A DNA stretch of 64,000 bases from Azospirillum sp. (lineage in GTDB: Bacteria; Pseudomonadota; Alphaproteobacteria; Azospirillales; Azospirillaceae): contig WGNK01000025.1 in the NCBI GenBank assembly GCA_016124535.1, positions 62,001 to 126,000 of the forward strand. Reading direction: 5' to 3'. Positions within the stretch are counted from its first letter, which is position 1; each line of letters begins with the position of its first letter. The notes below the pieces were generated by a model. The model was not told the origin of the DNA. It saw only the letters and a program-made list of their open reading frames with translations, and ran no database searches. Positions 22,228 through 30,992 of this stretch are shown here, in pieces. A program made the position numbers and the translations under genes.

Positions 22228-23484
22228 ATGTCCTCCCGCCTCTCGCCGACCGATCAGCTCAAGCCCGTGGTCGAGGCGATCCTGCGCCATCAGAACTATC
22301 TGATGGGCAAACCGGGCGGCCAGCGGCTGCAGATGCCGGGCGGTGATTTGTCGAGGATGGATTTTTCCGGGCTGGCGCTGACCAGTGCGGTGCTGCCCGG
22401 CGCCAATTTCGCCGGCGCCAAGCTGTGCGGCACCAATCTGGAACTGGCCGACCTGTTCGGCGCCAGCTTCGCCGGTGCCGACCTGACCGGCGGCAGTTTG
22501 GCCGGCGCCGATCTGCGCGGCGGCAATTTTGCCAAGGCGCGGCTGCACGGTACGGTGCTCGAGCGTGCCGACCTGCGGCCGGGGCAATTGGTGTTCTGGA
22601 AGGACCGCCGCCGCGCCCAGCGCGAGCAGACCGCCCAGCTGACCCCGGCCAATTTCCACGGCGCCGACCTGTCCGGCGCCCGGCTCGACAACGCCCAGCT
22701 GTCCGGCGCCGATTTCGGCGACGCCACCCTGTTCGGCACCAATCTTTCCGGCGCCGAACTGGCCGGCGCCAATTTTGCCACCGCCAAGCTGAAGGGCGCC
22801 CTGCTCAACAATGCGGTGGTCACCGGCGCCCGGTTCGACGGTGCCGATTTGCGCGATGCCGAGTTGCGCAATGTCGATATGGCGAGCGCCAGCTGGCAGG
22901 GCGCCATGCTCCAGGGCGCGGTCTATCAGAAGGACCTGGCCCGGCTGCCGGCGGCGCTGCGGGCGGCACTCGACCAGCACGTCTTGTGGGTGCGATCCAA
23001 CGGTTCTGAGGGCAAACGCCTGACCTTGCACCGCGAGAGCCTGCCCGGCCTCAACCTGGAGGGCTCCGACCTCTCGGGTGCGATCCTGATCGAGTGCGAC
23101 CTGAGCGGTGCCCAGTTCACCGCGGCCAAGCTGCAGCTGGCGCGCTTCGATCACTGCCGGCTGGCGCGCAGCGGCTTCGAGAACGCCGATCTGTCCGGCG
23201 CCGATCTCACCGGTTCCGACCTGGGCGGCGCCAGTCTGCGCAATGCGGTGCTGAAGCCGGTGGCGCTCTACGCCGCCGACGGCCGCAATACCGGCCGTTC
23301 GTGGCCGGCCAGCCTGTCCGGGGTCAACCTGGCCAGCGCCGATTTGCGCGGTGCGGATCTGCGCGGCGTCCGCCTGGAACGCGCCCAGCTCGACCACAGC
23401 AACCTCTCCGCCGCCGACCTGCGCGGCGCCGATGTTTCTGCAACCGACACCAGCCGAACCAATCTGGGACTGGCGCGGCGGTGA
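22228..23484 (+). CDS. Pentapeptide-repeat protein (418 aa)
   Basis: Soluble protein dominated by A(D/N)LxG-type pentapeptides that should fold into a right-handed quadrilateral beta-helix. Two repeat blocks are visible: about residues 38-240, interrupted near 116-135 by a charged FWKDRRRAQREQ insert, and about 270-410. They are separated by a helical AALRAALDQHVLWV linker that resembles the centre of multi-domain pentapeptide proteins. The first 35 residues (with LKPVVEAILRHQNYLMG) are non-repetitive. No enzyme motif is present. It converges on the NACHT gene, whose product also ends in pentapeptides. Function unknown; some pentapeptide proteins mimic DNA or act as scaffolds. Confidence 0.88.
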   Translation: MSSRLSPTDQLKPVVEAILRHQNYLMGKPGGQRLQMPGGDLSRMDFSGLALTSAVLPGANFAGAKLCGTNLELADLFGASFAGADLTGGSLAGADLRGGNFAKARLHGTVLERADLRPGQLVFWKDRRRAQREQTAQLTPANFHGADLSGARLDNAQLSGADFGDATLFGTNLSGAELAGANFATAKLKGALLNNAVVTGARFDGADLRDAELRNVDMASASWQGAMLQGAVYQKDLARLPAALRAALDQHVLWVRSNGSEGKRLTLHRESLPGLNLEGSDLSGAILIECDLSGAQFTAAKLQLARFDHCRLARSGFENADLSGADLTGSDLGGASLRNAVLKPVALYAADGRNTGRSWPASLSGVNLASADLRGADLRGVRLERAQLDHSNLSAADLRGADVSATDTSRTNLGLARR

Positions 23485-23516
23485 CCGGCCGGTCCGGCAC
23501 CGTTTCTCCGGCACCG

Positions 23517-23577
23517 TTTCACCCTCGCGGCGCGGAAGCGTTACGGCGTGAGTCGCTTCCGCGCCGCGAGGGTGAAA
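23517..23577. repeat. 24-bp perfect inverted repeat between convergent genes
   Basis: Arms 23517-23540 and 23554-23577 are exact reverse complements around a 13-nt loop, giving an unusually long, GC-rich cruciform or hairpin. It sits between the pentapeptide and NACHT stop codons and could block convergent transcription. Ts lie before the first arm and As after the second, the opposite of an intrinsic bidirectional terminator. Confidence 0.9.
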
Positions 23578-23601
23578 AATCGATCCTTCGAGCTTAAGAT
23601 T

Positions 23602-26196
23602 TTATGAATCGTCACGAGGAAGTGATACGTTGATCGCCTCCCTGAGGTTCGCGCCTAAGAGGATCGCGTGTGAGAGGTCCGCGCCTGAGAGGTTCGCGCG
23701 GAAGAGGTCCGCGCCTGAGAGGTCCGCGCCTGAGAGATTCGCGCCTGAGAGGTCCGCGCCTGAGAGGTCCGCGCCTGAGAGGTTCGCGCGGAAGAGGTTC
23801 GCGCCTGAGAGGTCCGCGCCTGAGAGGTTCGCGCCTGAGAGGTCCTGTCCGGCCAGAAACTGCGTGGAGAGGTCGAGATCGGCCAGGCAGTCGAGCGCGA
23901 CGCCCGGTTCCCAGCCGAGCCGCTGGCGGCGCAGGCGGTGGACCAGGTTGCCGGCGGCGGCCTGATCGCCGTCCCAGTCGAGTTTGACCGATCCTACCGC
24001 TTCCCGCGACACCGTGCGGGCGCAGGCGTTCAGCGCGGCGAGCAGGGCCTCCTCGGCATTGCGCGCATGGTCGGTGGCGATGCGGAAACTGCTGCCGCCG
24101 GCCGGCATGCCGTCACGCAGATTGAGATCGAACAGCCCGGTCAGAGTCGGCAGCCAGGCTTGGGCGTCCCAGGCTTGGGCGTCGCCGGGCCTGGCGGCGA
24201 TTTCGGCGCGCAGGAAGCCCAGCAGTTCCAGATCCATCGCCGAAGGGCCGGTCAACTCGAACCATTCCTTCAGCGCTTGGTCCGGCTTCAGGATCTTGCG
24301 CCCTTCATGGAACCGTTCGACCGCCCGCACCAGCCGGCGCGCGGTCAGATATTCGCGAAAGCTCTTGTGGGTGAACTCGCAACTGCCCAGCGTCGAGCCG
24401 CCCTGGGGCTGGACGAAGAAGGAATTGAGCAGGGCGGTGACGCCGCCGCGCACCGTCTGGTATTCGCGCTCCAGCAATGCGGTATGGCCGGCGGTGTGGA
24501 AATGTGCCTCCAGCGCCTGGTGGCTGACCGCGCGGTCGCCGGTGTGCCAGGCGGCCAGGGCGATCTCCTCCAGCAGGATGCCGTAATCTTCGAACGACAG
24601 CCGGTCGCCCGACCGACAGCCGCGCTTGTGGATGCGGCGGTAGATATAGTGGAACATTTCCCGATAGAGCGCATGGGGGCTGTCCAGCACTGCCGCCGCG
24701 CTGCCCTCCCGCGCCAGATGGTCGCGCAGCAGCGCCAGCAGATAGTTGAGCAGCGGCTGCCCGGTGATCCCGTCGAGTTGTTTGTTTCTTTCATTTTTTT
24801 TATACTCTTCGGGCAGGCCATCAATGGTTCTGTCGGTAGCGCGGCCGAATTGCTGCCACCAGCGGTCGCGCTGATCTTCTTTCAATCCATCGTCGGCGAA
24901 TTCCCAGGTGATATCCCGCTCTTTTTCCAGATCAATCAGGTAGCGCAGGACATGGGCGCGCTGGCCCGGTTCGCGCAGGCCGGTACCTTCAGCGGTCGCT
25001 ACCGGTCGTCCGGCCAGCAGCACCTGCAACCTGGGCCGAACCGCATTGATCTGGTTCAGGTTGCGCTCGAGATTGTCGACCAGGCGGCGTGCCGCCTCGC
25101 CGGCGCTCTCGCCCGCCTTGGACAATTCGTCGAGGCCGTCGAGGATCACCAACAGCGGCGGACCGGCGTCGAGATCGCCCAGCGGGTCGTGACCCAACGC
25201 GTCCGGTGACTTGGCGAATTCGGCCAGCGCCCGTTTGACATCGTCCTGGAAATCGAAGCGGTGCAGCGGCACGTAGAGCACCCGCTGGGACTGCCTCGCC
25301 AGTTCCGCCGCCAGCATGCGTGCGAACGACGATTTGCCGCAGCCGGGCTCGCCGCTGATGATCCGGATCGCATCCTGCGTCGTCGGTTTGGCCAGCCAAT
25401 CGCCGACGAAATCGGTCAGCCACACCACCACCCGGACCGGCTTTTCGTCCTGCCCCTTCCTGGCCGGCCGTTCCCACCAGCCGCGCAACGGCACATAGAC
25501 CTGCTCCAGGCACACCGCCCCCGGTTCGTCCGGCTCCAGGTTGAACATCAGCCGACGGGTATCCGCGACCAGCCGCGCCCAGTAGCGCCGCCAATTGCGC
25601 TCGCGCCGCGCCGCCTCGTCGGTCAGGGTCGGCTGGAAGAAGCGCGTCAGTAAGTGGTAGTCGTCGCGGTTGGATCGCTCCTCGGCATCGAGCGCCAACG
25701 GCAGTTCCCGCGCCAGCAGCCGGCAGGCATCGTGCTGCGGCCCGGAGGCGACCTCGGCCACCGTCATCAGCGCGCTAAATCTCGCCACCACCGCAGCAAA
25801 CAAGCTTGACTGCGCCGGGCGTTCGAAAAATTCCTGGGTCAGCTCGAACGCGTCGCTGCCGATCATATTCCTGAGATGCGGTGCCGCCTGCGGGTGTGTC
25901 GCCAGGGCGGCGAGGTCCTGCCGGTGCGCCCGGATCGTCCAGGCCAGCGCCTGCACCAACGCCCGGTGGATCAGGAGCCAGGCTTGCTCGCCGGCACTCA
26001 GCTCCTTCGCCGCGCTCTTGCCGAACAGCGTCTGCACATCCAGCGCGGTCTTGACCGCGCCGAACGCGCCACCCAAGGTGGCATCCTTGGCGATCGCCGC
26101 GCAGACGGTGAACAGCCGGGTCCAATCGACCGTGATCCGCCCGCTCTCGCCGCCGCCGCCCGCTGCAACCAGCATCGGCTCGCCCGATTCGCTCAT
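23602..26196 (-). CDS. NACHT-domain NTPase with C-terminal pentapeptide repeats (864 aa)
   Basis: STAND-class signalling ATPase. Residues 1-270 are mostly helical with no recognised effector domain. The NACHT core follows: P-loop [10 protein letters not shown] (Lys288) and Walker [12 protein letters not shown] (Asp353), the DGLDE form being typical of NACHT. A winged-helix-like and helical region (about 450-700) leads to roughly 14 pentapeptides of the type [10 protein letters not shown] (about 770-855), occupying the place where STAND proteins carry their sensor. GGGAGG (26205-26210) sits 8 bp before the ATG at 26196 and decides that start over a GTG within the site. Bacterial NACHT proteins include proven anti-phage factors, so a defence role is plausible but inferred. 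Confidence 0.9.
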   Translation of the reverse strand: MSESGEPMLVAAGGGGESGRITVDWTRLFTVCAAIAKDATLGGAFGAVKTALDVQTLFGKSAAKELSAGEQAWLLIHRALVQALAWTIRAHRQDLAALATHPQAAPHLRNMIGSDAFELTQEFFERPAQSSLFAAVVARFSALMTVAEVASGPQHDACRLLARELPLALDAEERSNRDDYHLLTRFFQPTLTDEAARRERNWRRYWARLVADTRRLMFNLEPDEPGAVCLEQVYVPLRGWWERPARKGQDEKPVRVVVWLTDFVGDWLAKPTTQDAIRIISGEPGCGKSSFARMLAAELARQSQRVLYVPLHRFDFQDDVKRALAEFAKSPDALGHDPLGDLDAGPPLLVILDGLDELSKAGESAGEAARRLVDNLERNLNQINAVRPRLQVLLAGRPVATAEGTGLREPGQRAHVLRYLIDLEKERDITWEFADDGLKEDQRDRWWQQFGRATDRTIDGLPEEYKKNERNKQLDGITGQPLLNYLLALLRDHLAREGSAAAVLDSPHALYREMFHYIYRRIHKRGCRSGDRLSFEDYGILLEEIALAAWHTGDRAVSHQALEAHFHTAGHTALLEREYQTVRGGVTALLNSFFVQPQGGSTLGSCEFTHKSFREYLTARRLVRAVERFHEGRKILKPDQALKEWFELTGPSAMDLELLGFLRAEIAARPGDAQAWDAQAWLPTLTGLFDLNLRDGMPAGGSSFRIATDHARNAEEALLAALNACARTVSREAVGSVKLDWDGDQAAAGNLVHRLRRQRLGWEPGVALDCLADLDLSTQFLAGQDLSGANLSGADLSGANLFRANLSGADLSGADLSGANLSGADLSGADLFRANLSGADLSHAILLGANLREAINVSLPRDDS
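23642..23853. repeat. About fourteen 15-bp tandem repeats inside the NACHT gene
   Basis: The pentapeptide-coding end of the NACHT gene is a minisatellite-like array of a 15-bp unit (plus strand GAGGTCCGCGCCTGA with a few variants such as GAGGTTCGCGCGGAA). Many copies are identical at nucleotide level, beyond what protein conservation requires. Confidence 0.88.
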
Positions 26197-26586
26197 AACA
26201 GGCACCTCCCGATCACTTTTTCAATTTTCTTGTACGAACCCGGCTCACCGCCCCGCCCAACATAACGCCGGCCGGCGGGCCTGATCCTCCGGTCCTTGAA
26301 TCCCGGTGATTTCGGCTGCGAATACGAGTTGGCTGGGAACAGGGTATCAGAGAACTGCGCAAAACGGTCGCGGCGTCACCGGCACTGAAACACGCGCCGC
26401 TTTATGCCAAGCTGATGAAAATTGCCTCGGTTTCGCAGTCCGATCTGTCCTTTGACGAGATCCGCCAGCGCATCGGACCGGAAACCGGCGCCCGGTTTGA
26501 GGTCAGCCTGATGTAGCCGTTGAAGTGTTGGCGATCGGGCGGTCTTGCAGAACTTCGGAGCAAGCCGAGACCGGAGAATTTTCCCG
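26197..26586 (+). other. Spacer with a possible gene remnant
   Basis: Between the NACHT and pyc starts/stops there is a plus-strand open frame, 26310-26516 (68 codons), whose translation looks protein-like (for example RELRKTVAASPALKHAPLY and SQSDLSFDEIRQRIGPE). It has no ATG until 26415, which would leave only 33 residues, and no clear ribosome site. It could be the 3' remnant of a lost gene or chance. Confidence 0.25.
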
Positions 26587-29500
26587 TCACCCCGTCTTGG
26601 CCGGCTTGGCCTCGGTCTGCAGCACGATCAGCAGGTCCTTGGCATCGACCTGGGCACCGGCGGCGATGACCACTTCCTTGATCCGGCCGGCACGGTCGGC
26701 ACGCAACGCGGTCTCCATCTTCATCGCCTCGATGGTCATCAGCACGTCGCCCTGTCTGATATCCCGGCCGGGCTCGACCGCGATCGCCGAGACCAGCCCG
26801 GCCATCGGCGCCGCGATATGGCTGGGGTTGCCGTCTTCGGCCTTGCGCCGGGCGGTCGCCTTGGGAGCATGGCGGTGGTCCTGGACCTTGACCATGCGCG
26901 GCTGGCCGTTCATCTCGAAATAGACGTCGCACAATCCGTCGAAATCGGGCTCGCCGACCGCCAGGCAGCGGATCACCAGAGTCTTGCCCCGTTCGAGATC
27001 AATCGCGCATTCCTGGCCCGGCTGCATGCCGTAGAAATAGACCGGCGTCGGCAGCACGCTGACCTTGCCATGGGCGTGCAGATGGCGGGCGTAATCCTCG
27101 AACACTTTGGGATACATCAGCGACGAGGCCAGGTCCTGGTCGCTGAGCTTGCGTGCGACTTTGGCCTCCACCTTGGCCCGTTCGGCCGCGAGATCGACCG
27201 CGGGCAGAGTGGCCCCCGGCCGGTCGGTATTGGCCGGCAGGCCCTTCAGCACCTTGCGCGACAAATCCTTGGGCCAGCCGCCAACCGGCTGACCGAGGTC
27301 GCCGCGGAAGAGTTGCACCACCGAGTCCGGAAACGCCACCTCGCGCCTGGCATCCAGCACCTCCGCGGGCGTCAGCCCGCTGGTCACCATCATCAGCGCC
27401 AGGTCGCCGACCACCTTGGAGGTCGGCGTCACCTTGACGATGTCGCCGAACAGCTGGTTCACATCGGCATAGGCCCGCAGCACTTCCGGCCATTTGTCGG
27501 CGAGCTTGAGCCCGCGTGCCTGTTCGCGCAGGTTGGTGTATTGGCCGCCCGGAACCTCGTTGCGGTAAACCGCCGAATCGCCCGCCCGCATTTCGCTTTC
27601 GAACGCCCGGTACTGGTCGCGCACCGCCTCCCAGTAGGATGACAGCAGGCCCAAGGCATCGGCGTCCAGGCCAGAATCGCGCGGTCCACCGCGCAGTGCG
27701 GCCGCGATTGCACCGAGATTGGGCTGGGAGGTCAGGCCGCTCAAGGAATCGAGCGCACCGTCCACCGCATCGACCCCGGCCTCCACCGCCGCGAGCACAC
27801 TGGCGGCCGAGATGCCGCTGGTGTCATGGGTGTGGAAATGGATCGGCAGCCCGACCTCCTGCTTCAACGTCTCGACCAGCAGGCGCGCGGCGGCCGGCTT
27901 GACCAGCCCGGCCATATCCTTGATGCCGAGGATGTGGGCGCCCGCCTTCTCCAGCGCCTTGGCCAGGCCGACATAATATTTCAGCGAGTATTTGCTGCGG
28001 TGGATGTCGGTGATGTCGCCGGTGTAGCAGATCGCGGCCTCGCACAGCTTGCCGGTCTCGATCACCGCGTCCATCGCGACGCGCATGTTGTCGGCCCAGT
28101 TCAGCGAGTCGAAGACGCGGAACAGATCGATCCCGCCGGCCGCCGCCTGCTGGACGAAATAGCGCACGACATTGTCGGGATAGTTGGTGTAGCCGACCGC
28201 ATTGGCCGAGCGCAGCAGCATCTGGAGCAGGATGTTGGGCACCGCCTGGCGCAGGTCGCGCAGCCGCTCCCAAGGGTCCTCCTTGAGAAACCGCATGGCG
28301 ACGTCGAAAGTGGCGCCGCCCCAGCATTCCAGCGAGAACAGCTGGGGCGCCAGCCGGGCATAGGCGGGGGCAATCCGCACCATGTCGATGGTGCGCATCC
28401 GCGTCGCCAGCAGCGACTGGTGAGCGTCGCGCATGCTGGTGTCGGTGATCAGCACCCGCTCTTGCGCCAGCATCCAGCGCGCGAAGCCGCCGGCGCCCAG
28501 CATGTCCAGGCGGTCGCGGGTGCCGGGCTCGGGCGAGGGCGGCAGCGCGGCCGGCGCCGCAGGTGGGATCGCGGTGGCCGGCGGCCTGGGCCGGCCGACG
28601 ACCTCGGGATTGCCGTTGACCGTGACCTCGGCGATGAATTTCAGCAGGCGGGTGGCCCGGTCGCGGCGGGTGGCCGCGCCGAACAGCTCGGGCGTCTCGT
28701 CGATGAAGCGGGTGGTGTAGTCGGCGTTCTTGAAGCGCGGATGGTTAATCAGAGTCTCGACGAAGCCGAGATTGGTCGCGACGCCGCGGATGCGGAACTC
28801 GCGCAAGGCACGGTCCATGCGCGCGATCGCCTCGGTCGGGGTCGGAGCCCAGGCGGTGACCTTCTCCAGCAGCGAATCATAAAAGCGGGTGATCACCGCC
28901 CCGGTATAGGTCGTGCCGCCGTCGAGCCGGATGCCGAAGCCGGTGGCGGTGCGATAGGCGTGGATCTTGCCGTAGTCGGGGACGAAGTTGGAGTCCGGGT
29001 CCTCGGTGGTGATCCGGCACTGCAGCGCGTGACCGTGGAGATGGATGCCGTCCTGGAACGGCACCCCGCAGGCGGCGGTGCCGATCCGGGCCCCGCCAGC
29101 GATCTGGATCTGCGCCTTGACGATATCGATGCCGGTGACCTCCTCGGTCACCGTATGCTCGACCTGGACCCTGGGATTGACCTCGATGAAGAAGAACTGG
29201 CCGCCGTCGACGTCCATCAGGAATTCGACGGTGCCGGCATTGGTGTAGCCGGCCGCCCGCACCAGGGTCAGCGCGTGGTTGCACAAAGTATCGCGCTGGG
29301 CCGGCGCCAGATAGGGTGCGGGCGCCCGCTCCACCACTTTTTGGTGGCGACGCTGCACGGTGCAGTCGCGCTCGAAAAGATGGACGCTGGTGCCGTGGTG
29401 GTCGGCCAGCACCTGGACTTCGACATGGCGGGCCCGGCGCACCAGTTTTTCCAGATAGACCTCACCATTGCCGAAGGCCGAGAGCGCCTCTCGCCGGCCG

Positions 29501-30072
29501 GCCGCGACCTCGGAAATCAGCCGGTCCGGCCCTTCGATCACGCGCATGCCGCGACCGCCGCCGCCCCAGCTCGCCTTGAGCATCACCGGATAGCCGACCG
29601 TGGCGGCCAGGCGGGCGACCTCGCCGTCGTCCTCCTCGGGCAGCGGCCCGGTCGCCGGCATCACCGGCACCCCGGCCTCGACCGCCAGGTTGCGCGCAGC
29701 CACTTTGTTGCCGAGCAGGCGCATCGCTGCCGGCGACGGGCCGATGAAGGTGATCCCGGCGGCGAGGCAGGCCTCGGCGAAATCAGGATTTTCGGAGAGA
29801 AAGCCGTAGCCGGGATGCACGGCATCGACCTGGGCCTCTCGGCCGATGCGCAGATATTCCGGGATCGCCAGATAGGCTTTGACCGGCCCCAGCCCGTCGC
29901 CGATCAGATAGCTCTCGTCGGCCTTGAAGCGGTGGAGCGCCAGCTTGTCTTCGTGGGAATAGACCGCGACGGTGGCAATCCCCAGCTCGTTGGCGGCGCG
30001 CATGATGCGAATGGCAATTTCGCCGCGATTGGCGACCAGCAGCCGCTTGATCGGCTTCACCGGTTCAGGCAT
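26587..30072 (-). CDS. pyc: Pyruvate carboxylase (1161 aa)
   Basis: Biotin enzyme that carboxylates pyruvate to oxaloacetate, replenishing the TCA cycle. All domains are in one chain: biotin carboxylase (about 8-460; NRGEIAIRI, VHPGYGFLSEN, ATP loop KASWGGGGRGM), carboxyltransferase (about 540-1000; the TDTSMRDAHQS start and the ECWGGATFDVAMRF metal-site region), then the biotinyl domain with Lys1118 in EAMKMET. Length is typical of the single-chain alpha4 form. GGGAG precedes the ATG. The gene stands alone; the GntR-type regulator lies 920 bp away, divergently oriented. Confidence 0.98.
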   Translation of the reverse strand: MPEPVKPIKRLLVANRGEIAIRIMRAANELGIATVAVYSHEDKLALHRFKADESYLIGDGLGPVKAYLAIPEYLRIGREAQVDAVHPGYGFLSENPDFAEACLAAGITFIGPSPAAMRLLGNKVAARNLAVEAGVPVMPATGPLPEEDDGEVARLAATVGYPVMLKASWGGGGRGMRVIEGPDRLISEVAAGRREALSAFGNGEVYLEKLVRRARHVEVQVLADHHGTSVHLFERDCTVQRRHQKVVERAPAPYLAPAQRDTLCNHALTLVRAAGYTNAGTVEFLMDVDGGQFFFIEVNPRVQVEHTVTEEVTGIDIVKAQIQIAGGARIGTAACGVPFQDGIHLHGHALQCRITTEDPDSNFVPDYGKIHAYRTATGFGIRLDGGTTYTGAVITRFYDSLLEKVTAWAPTPTEAIARMDRALREFRIRGVATNLGFVETLINHPRFKNADYTTRFIDETPELFGAATRRDRATRLLKFIAEVTVNGNPEVVGRPRPPATAIPPAAPAALPPSPEPGTRDRLDMLGAGGFARWMLAQERVLITDTSMRDAHQSLLATRMRTIDMVRIAPAYARLAPQLFSLECWGGATFDVAMRFLKEDPWERLRDLRQAVPNILLQMLLRSANAVGYTNYPDNVVRYFVQQAAAGGIDLFRVFDSLNWADNMRVAMDAVIETGKLCEAAICYTGDITDIHRSKYSLKYYVGLAKALEKAGAHILGIKDMAGLVKPAAARLLVETLKQEVGLPIHFHTHDTSGISAASVLAAVEAGVDAVDGALDSLSGLTSQPNLGAIAAALRGGPRDSGLDADALGLLSSYWEAVRDQYRAFESEMRAGDSAVYRNEVPGGQYTNLREQARGLKLADKWPEVLRAYADVNQLFGDIVKVTPTSKVVGDLALMMVTSGLTPAEVLDARREVAFPDSVVQLFRGDLGQPVGGWPKDLSRKVLKGLPANTDRPGATLPAVDLAAERAKVEAKVARKLSDQDLASSLMYPKVFEDYARHLHAHGKVSVLPTPVYFYGMQPGQECAIDLERGKTLVIRCLAVGEPDFDGLCDVYFEMNGQPRMVKVQDHRHAPKATARRKAEDGNPSHIAAPMAGLVSAIAVEPGRDIRQGDVLMTIEAMKMETALRADRAGRIKEVVIAAGAQVDAKDLLIVLQTEAKPAKTG

Positions 30073-30271
30073 CGGGTTTTCTCCCTGTCGTCGACATCAA
30101 ACGGCCCCGGCAGCCTGATTGCCGCGCGTCATTTTGTCCCGCGCGCGGCTGGAAACCATCGAACGACAAGTTTCTTCGCAATGCAAGAACCGAAGCGGGA
30201 TCAGGCCGAAGGAGGGGCGAGGGGCCAGTGCCGGGCCGCCAGCGTCCCCTGCTGCGCGCGTTGAAATAGGT

Positions 30272-30307
30272 TGCGGCCAGCCCATTGGTGCCGATGGGCT
30301 GGCCGCA
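30272..30307. repeat. 14-bp perfect stem, 8-nt loop
   Basis: Arms TGCGGCCAGCCCAT (30272-30285) and ATGGGCTGGCCGCA (30294-30307) are exact complements. No T-run follows on either strand. It lies about 200 bp upstream of the pyc start. Confidence 0.85.
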
Positions 30308-30653
30308 GCACGGGGCGGTGAGGTCGTGAGGGAGATCGCCCCCGTTCCGGACCCGTGCTAGTCCGCCCCGACTGCCACCGGGGTCGAACCCAGAAGCGCC
30401 CGATCGGCGCCCTTAACCATACTTCAGAGCCCCGGCGGCCCCGCCCCCGGCCCGTGCCGCGGTCTGGACCTCGGCGTCGATGGCGCCGAGGCGGGAGAAC
30501 AGTTCCGTCAGGCGCTGGCTCGCCCGCCATGATCCGCCGGCGATCCCGTGGGACCATCGCCGCCGCGGCGGTCCGGATCGCCAAGCCCTCGCCGCCAAGC
30601 CCTCGCCATTGCAATCGTTCGCCCCTTATACCGGCAGCTTGGTCATGAGGTCA

Positions 30654-30674
30654 ATTGGTCAGGCCAATATTGGC
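30654..30674 (+). promoter_or_regulatory. Operator-like palindromes, GntR/PdhR type
   Basis: ATTGGTCAGGCCAAT (30654-30668) matches the ATTGGTnnnACCAAT operator of PdhR-like FCD regulators with one mismatch. It overlaps a perfect 12-bp palindrome GCCAATATTGGC (30663-30674). Confidence 0.5.
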
Positions 30675-30907
30675 GAAAATGTCGCAAGCGCCACGGGTCC
30701 GAGGCGCGTATCAAGTAATAATAATTTATTTCAATAACTTATTGATTATTCGGAATGCCCCCTCTCGCGTCTTTCCCCGAAATCTGGTCTGGTTTCTGAA
30801 CCGAGCGGCGCTGGCAAGGGCGGCAAGGCCCGTTCAATTCAAGTGGTCGGACGAAAATTTCGCCACGATCGGAGCGTCATACGCTGCGGCTGGGCGAATC
30901 GGTCAAT

Positions 30908-30942
30908 CATTGTTCCACCACGGGAACAATGGTAATACCATT
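30908..30942 (+). promoter_or_regulatory. Likely autoregulatory operator of the GntR gene
   Basis: Two overlapping perfect dyads lie 50-85 bp before the GntR start. The first is CATTGTTCC-6-GGAACAATG (30908-30931). The second is AATGGT-AAT-ACCATT (30928-30942), which contains the TGGTnnnACCA core expected for an FCD-type GntR protein. Confidence 0.65.
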
Positions 30943-30992
30943 GGTCCAGAGACGACGGATGGCTTCGATCCCGATGTCCAGGGGTACCCCCG

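Larger units (their letters stand above)
30073..30992 (+). other. 920-bp intergenic region with hairpin and operator-like dyads
   Basis: The longest gene-free stretch in the window. The first half is GC-rich; 30640-30960 is AT-richer and holds the operator-like dyads listed separately. A minus-strand frame at 30413-30598 has a plausible helical end (around RLTELFSRLGAIDAEVQTA) but a poor start. A 14-bp direct repeat GCCAAGCCCTCGCC lies near 30580-30608. No gene can be supported. A structured RNA is possible but not recognised. Confidence 0.4.

Noticed and set aside
23642..23853. CRISPR-like repeats
   Set aside because: The 15-bp units are contiguous and in frame with the pentapeptide codons of the NACHT gene.
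27826..30264. 812-codon plus-strand frame opposite pyc
   Set aside because: Antisense shadow; composition is His/Asp/Gly-rich with no domain, while pyc is intact on the other strand.
30350..30430. tRNA-like T-loop (TTCGACC) on the minus strand
   Set aside because: The flanking bases do not form T, anticodon and acceptor stems.
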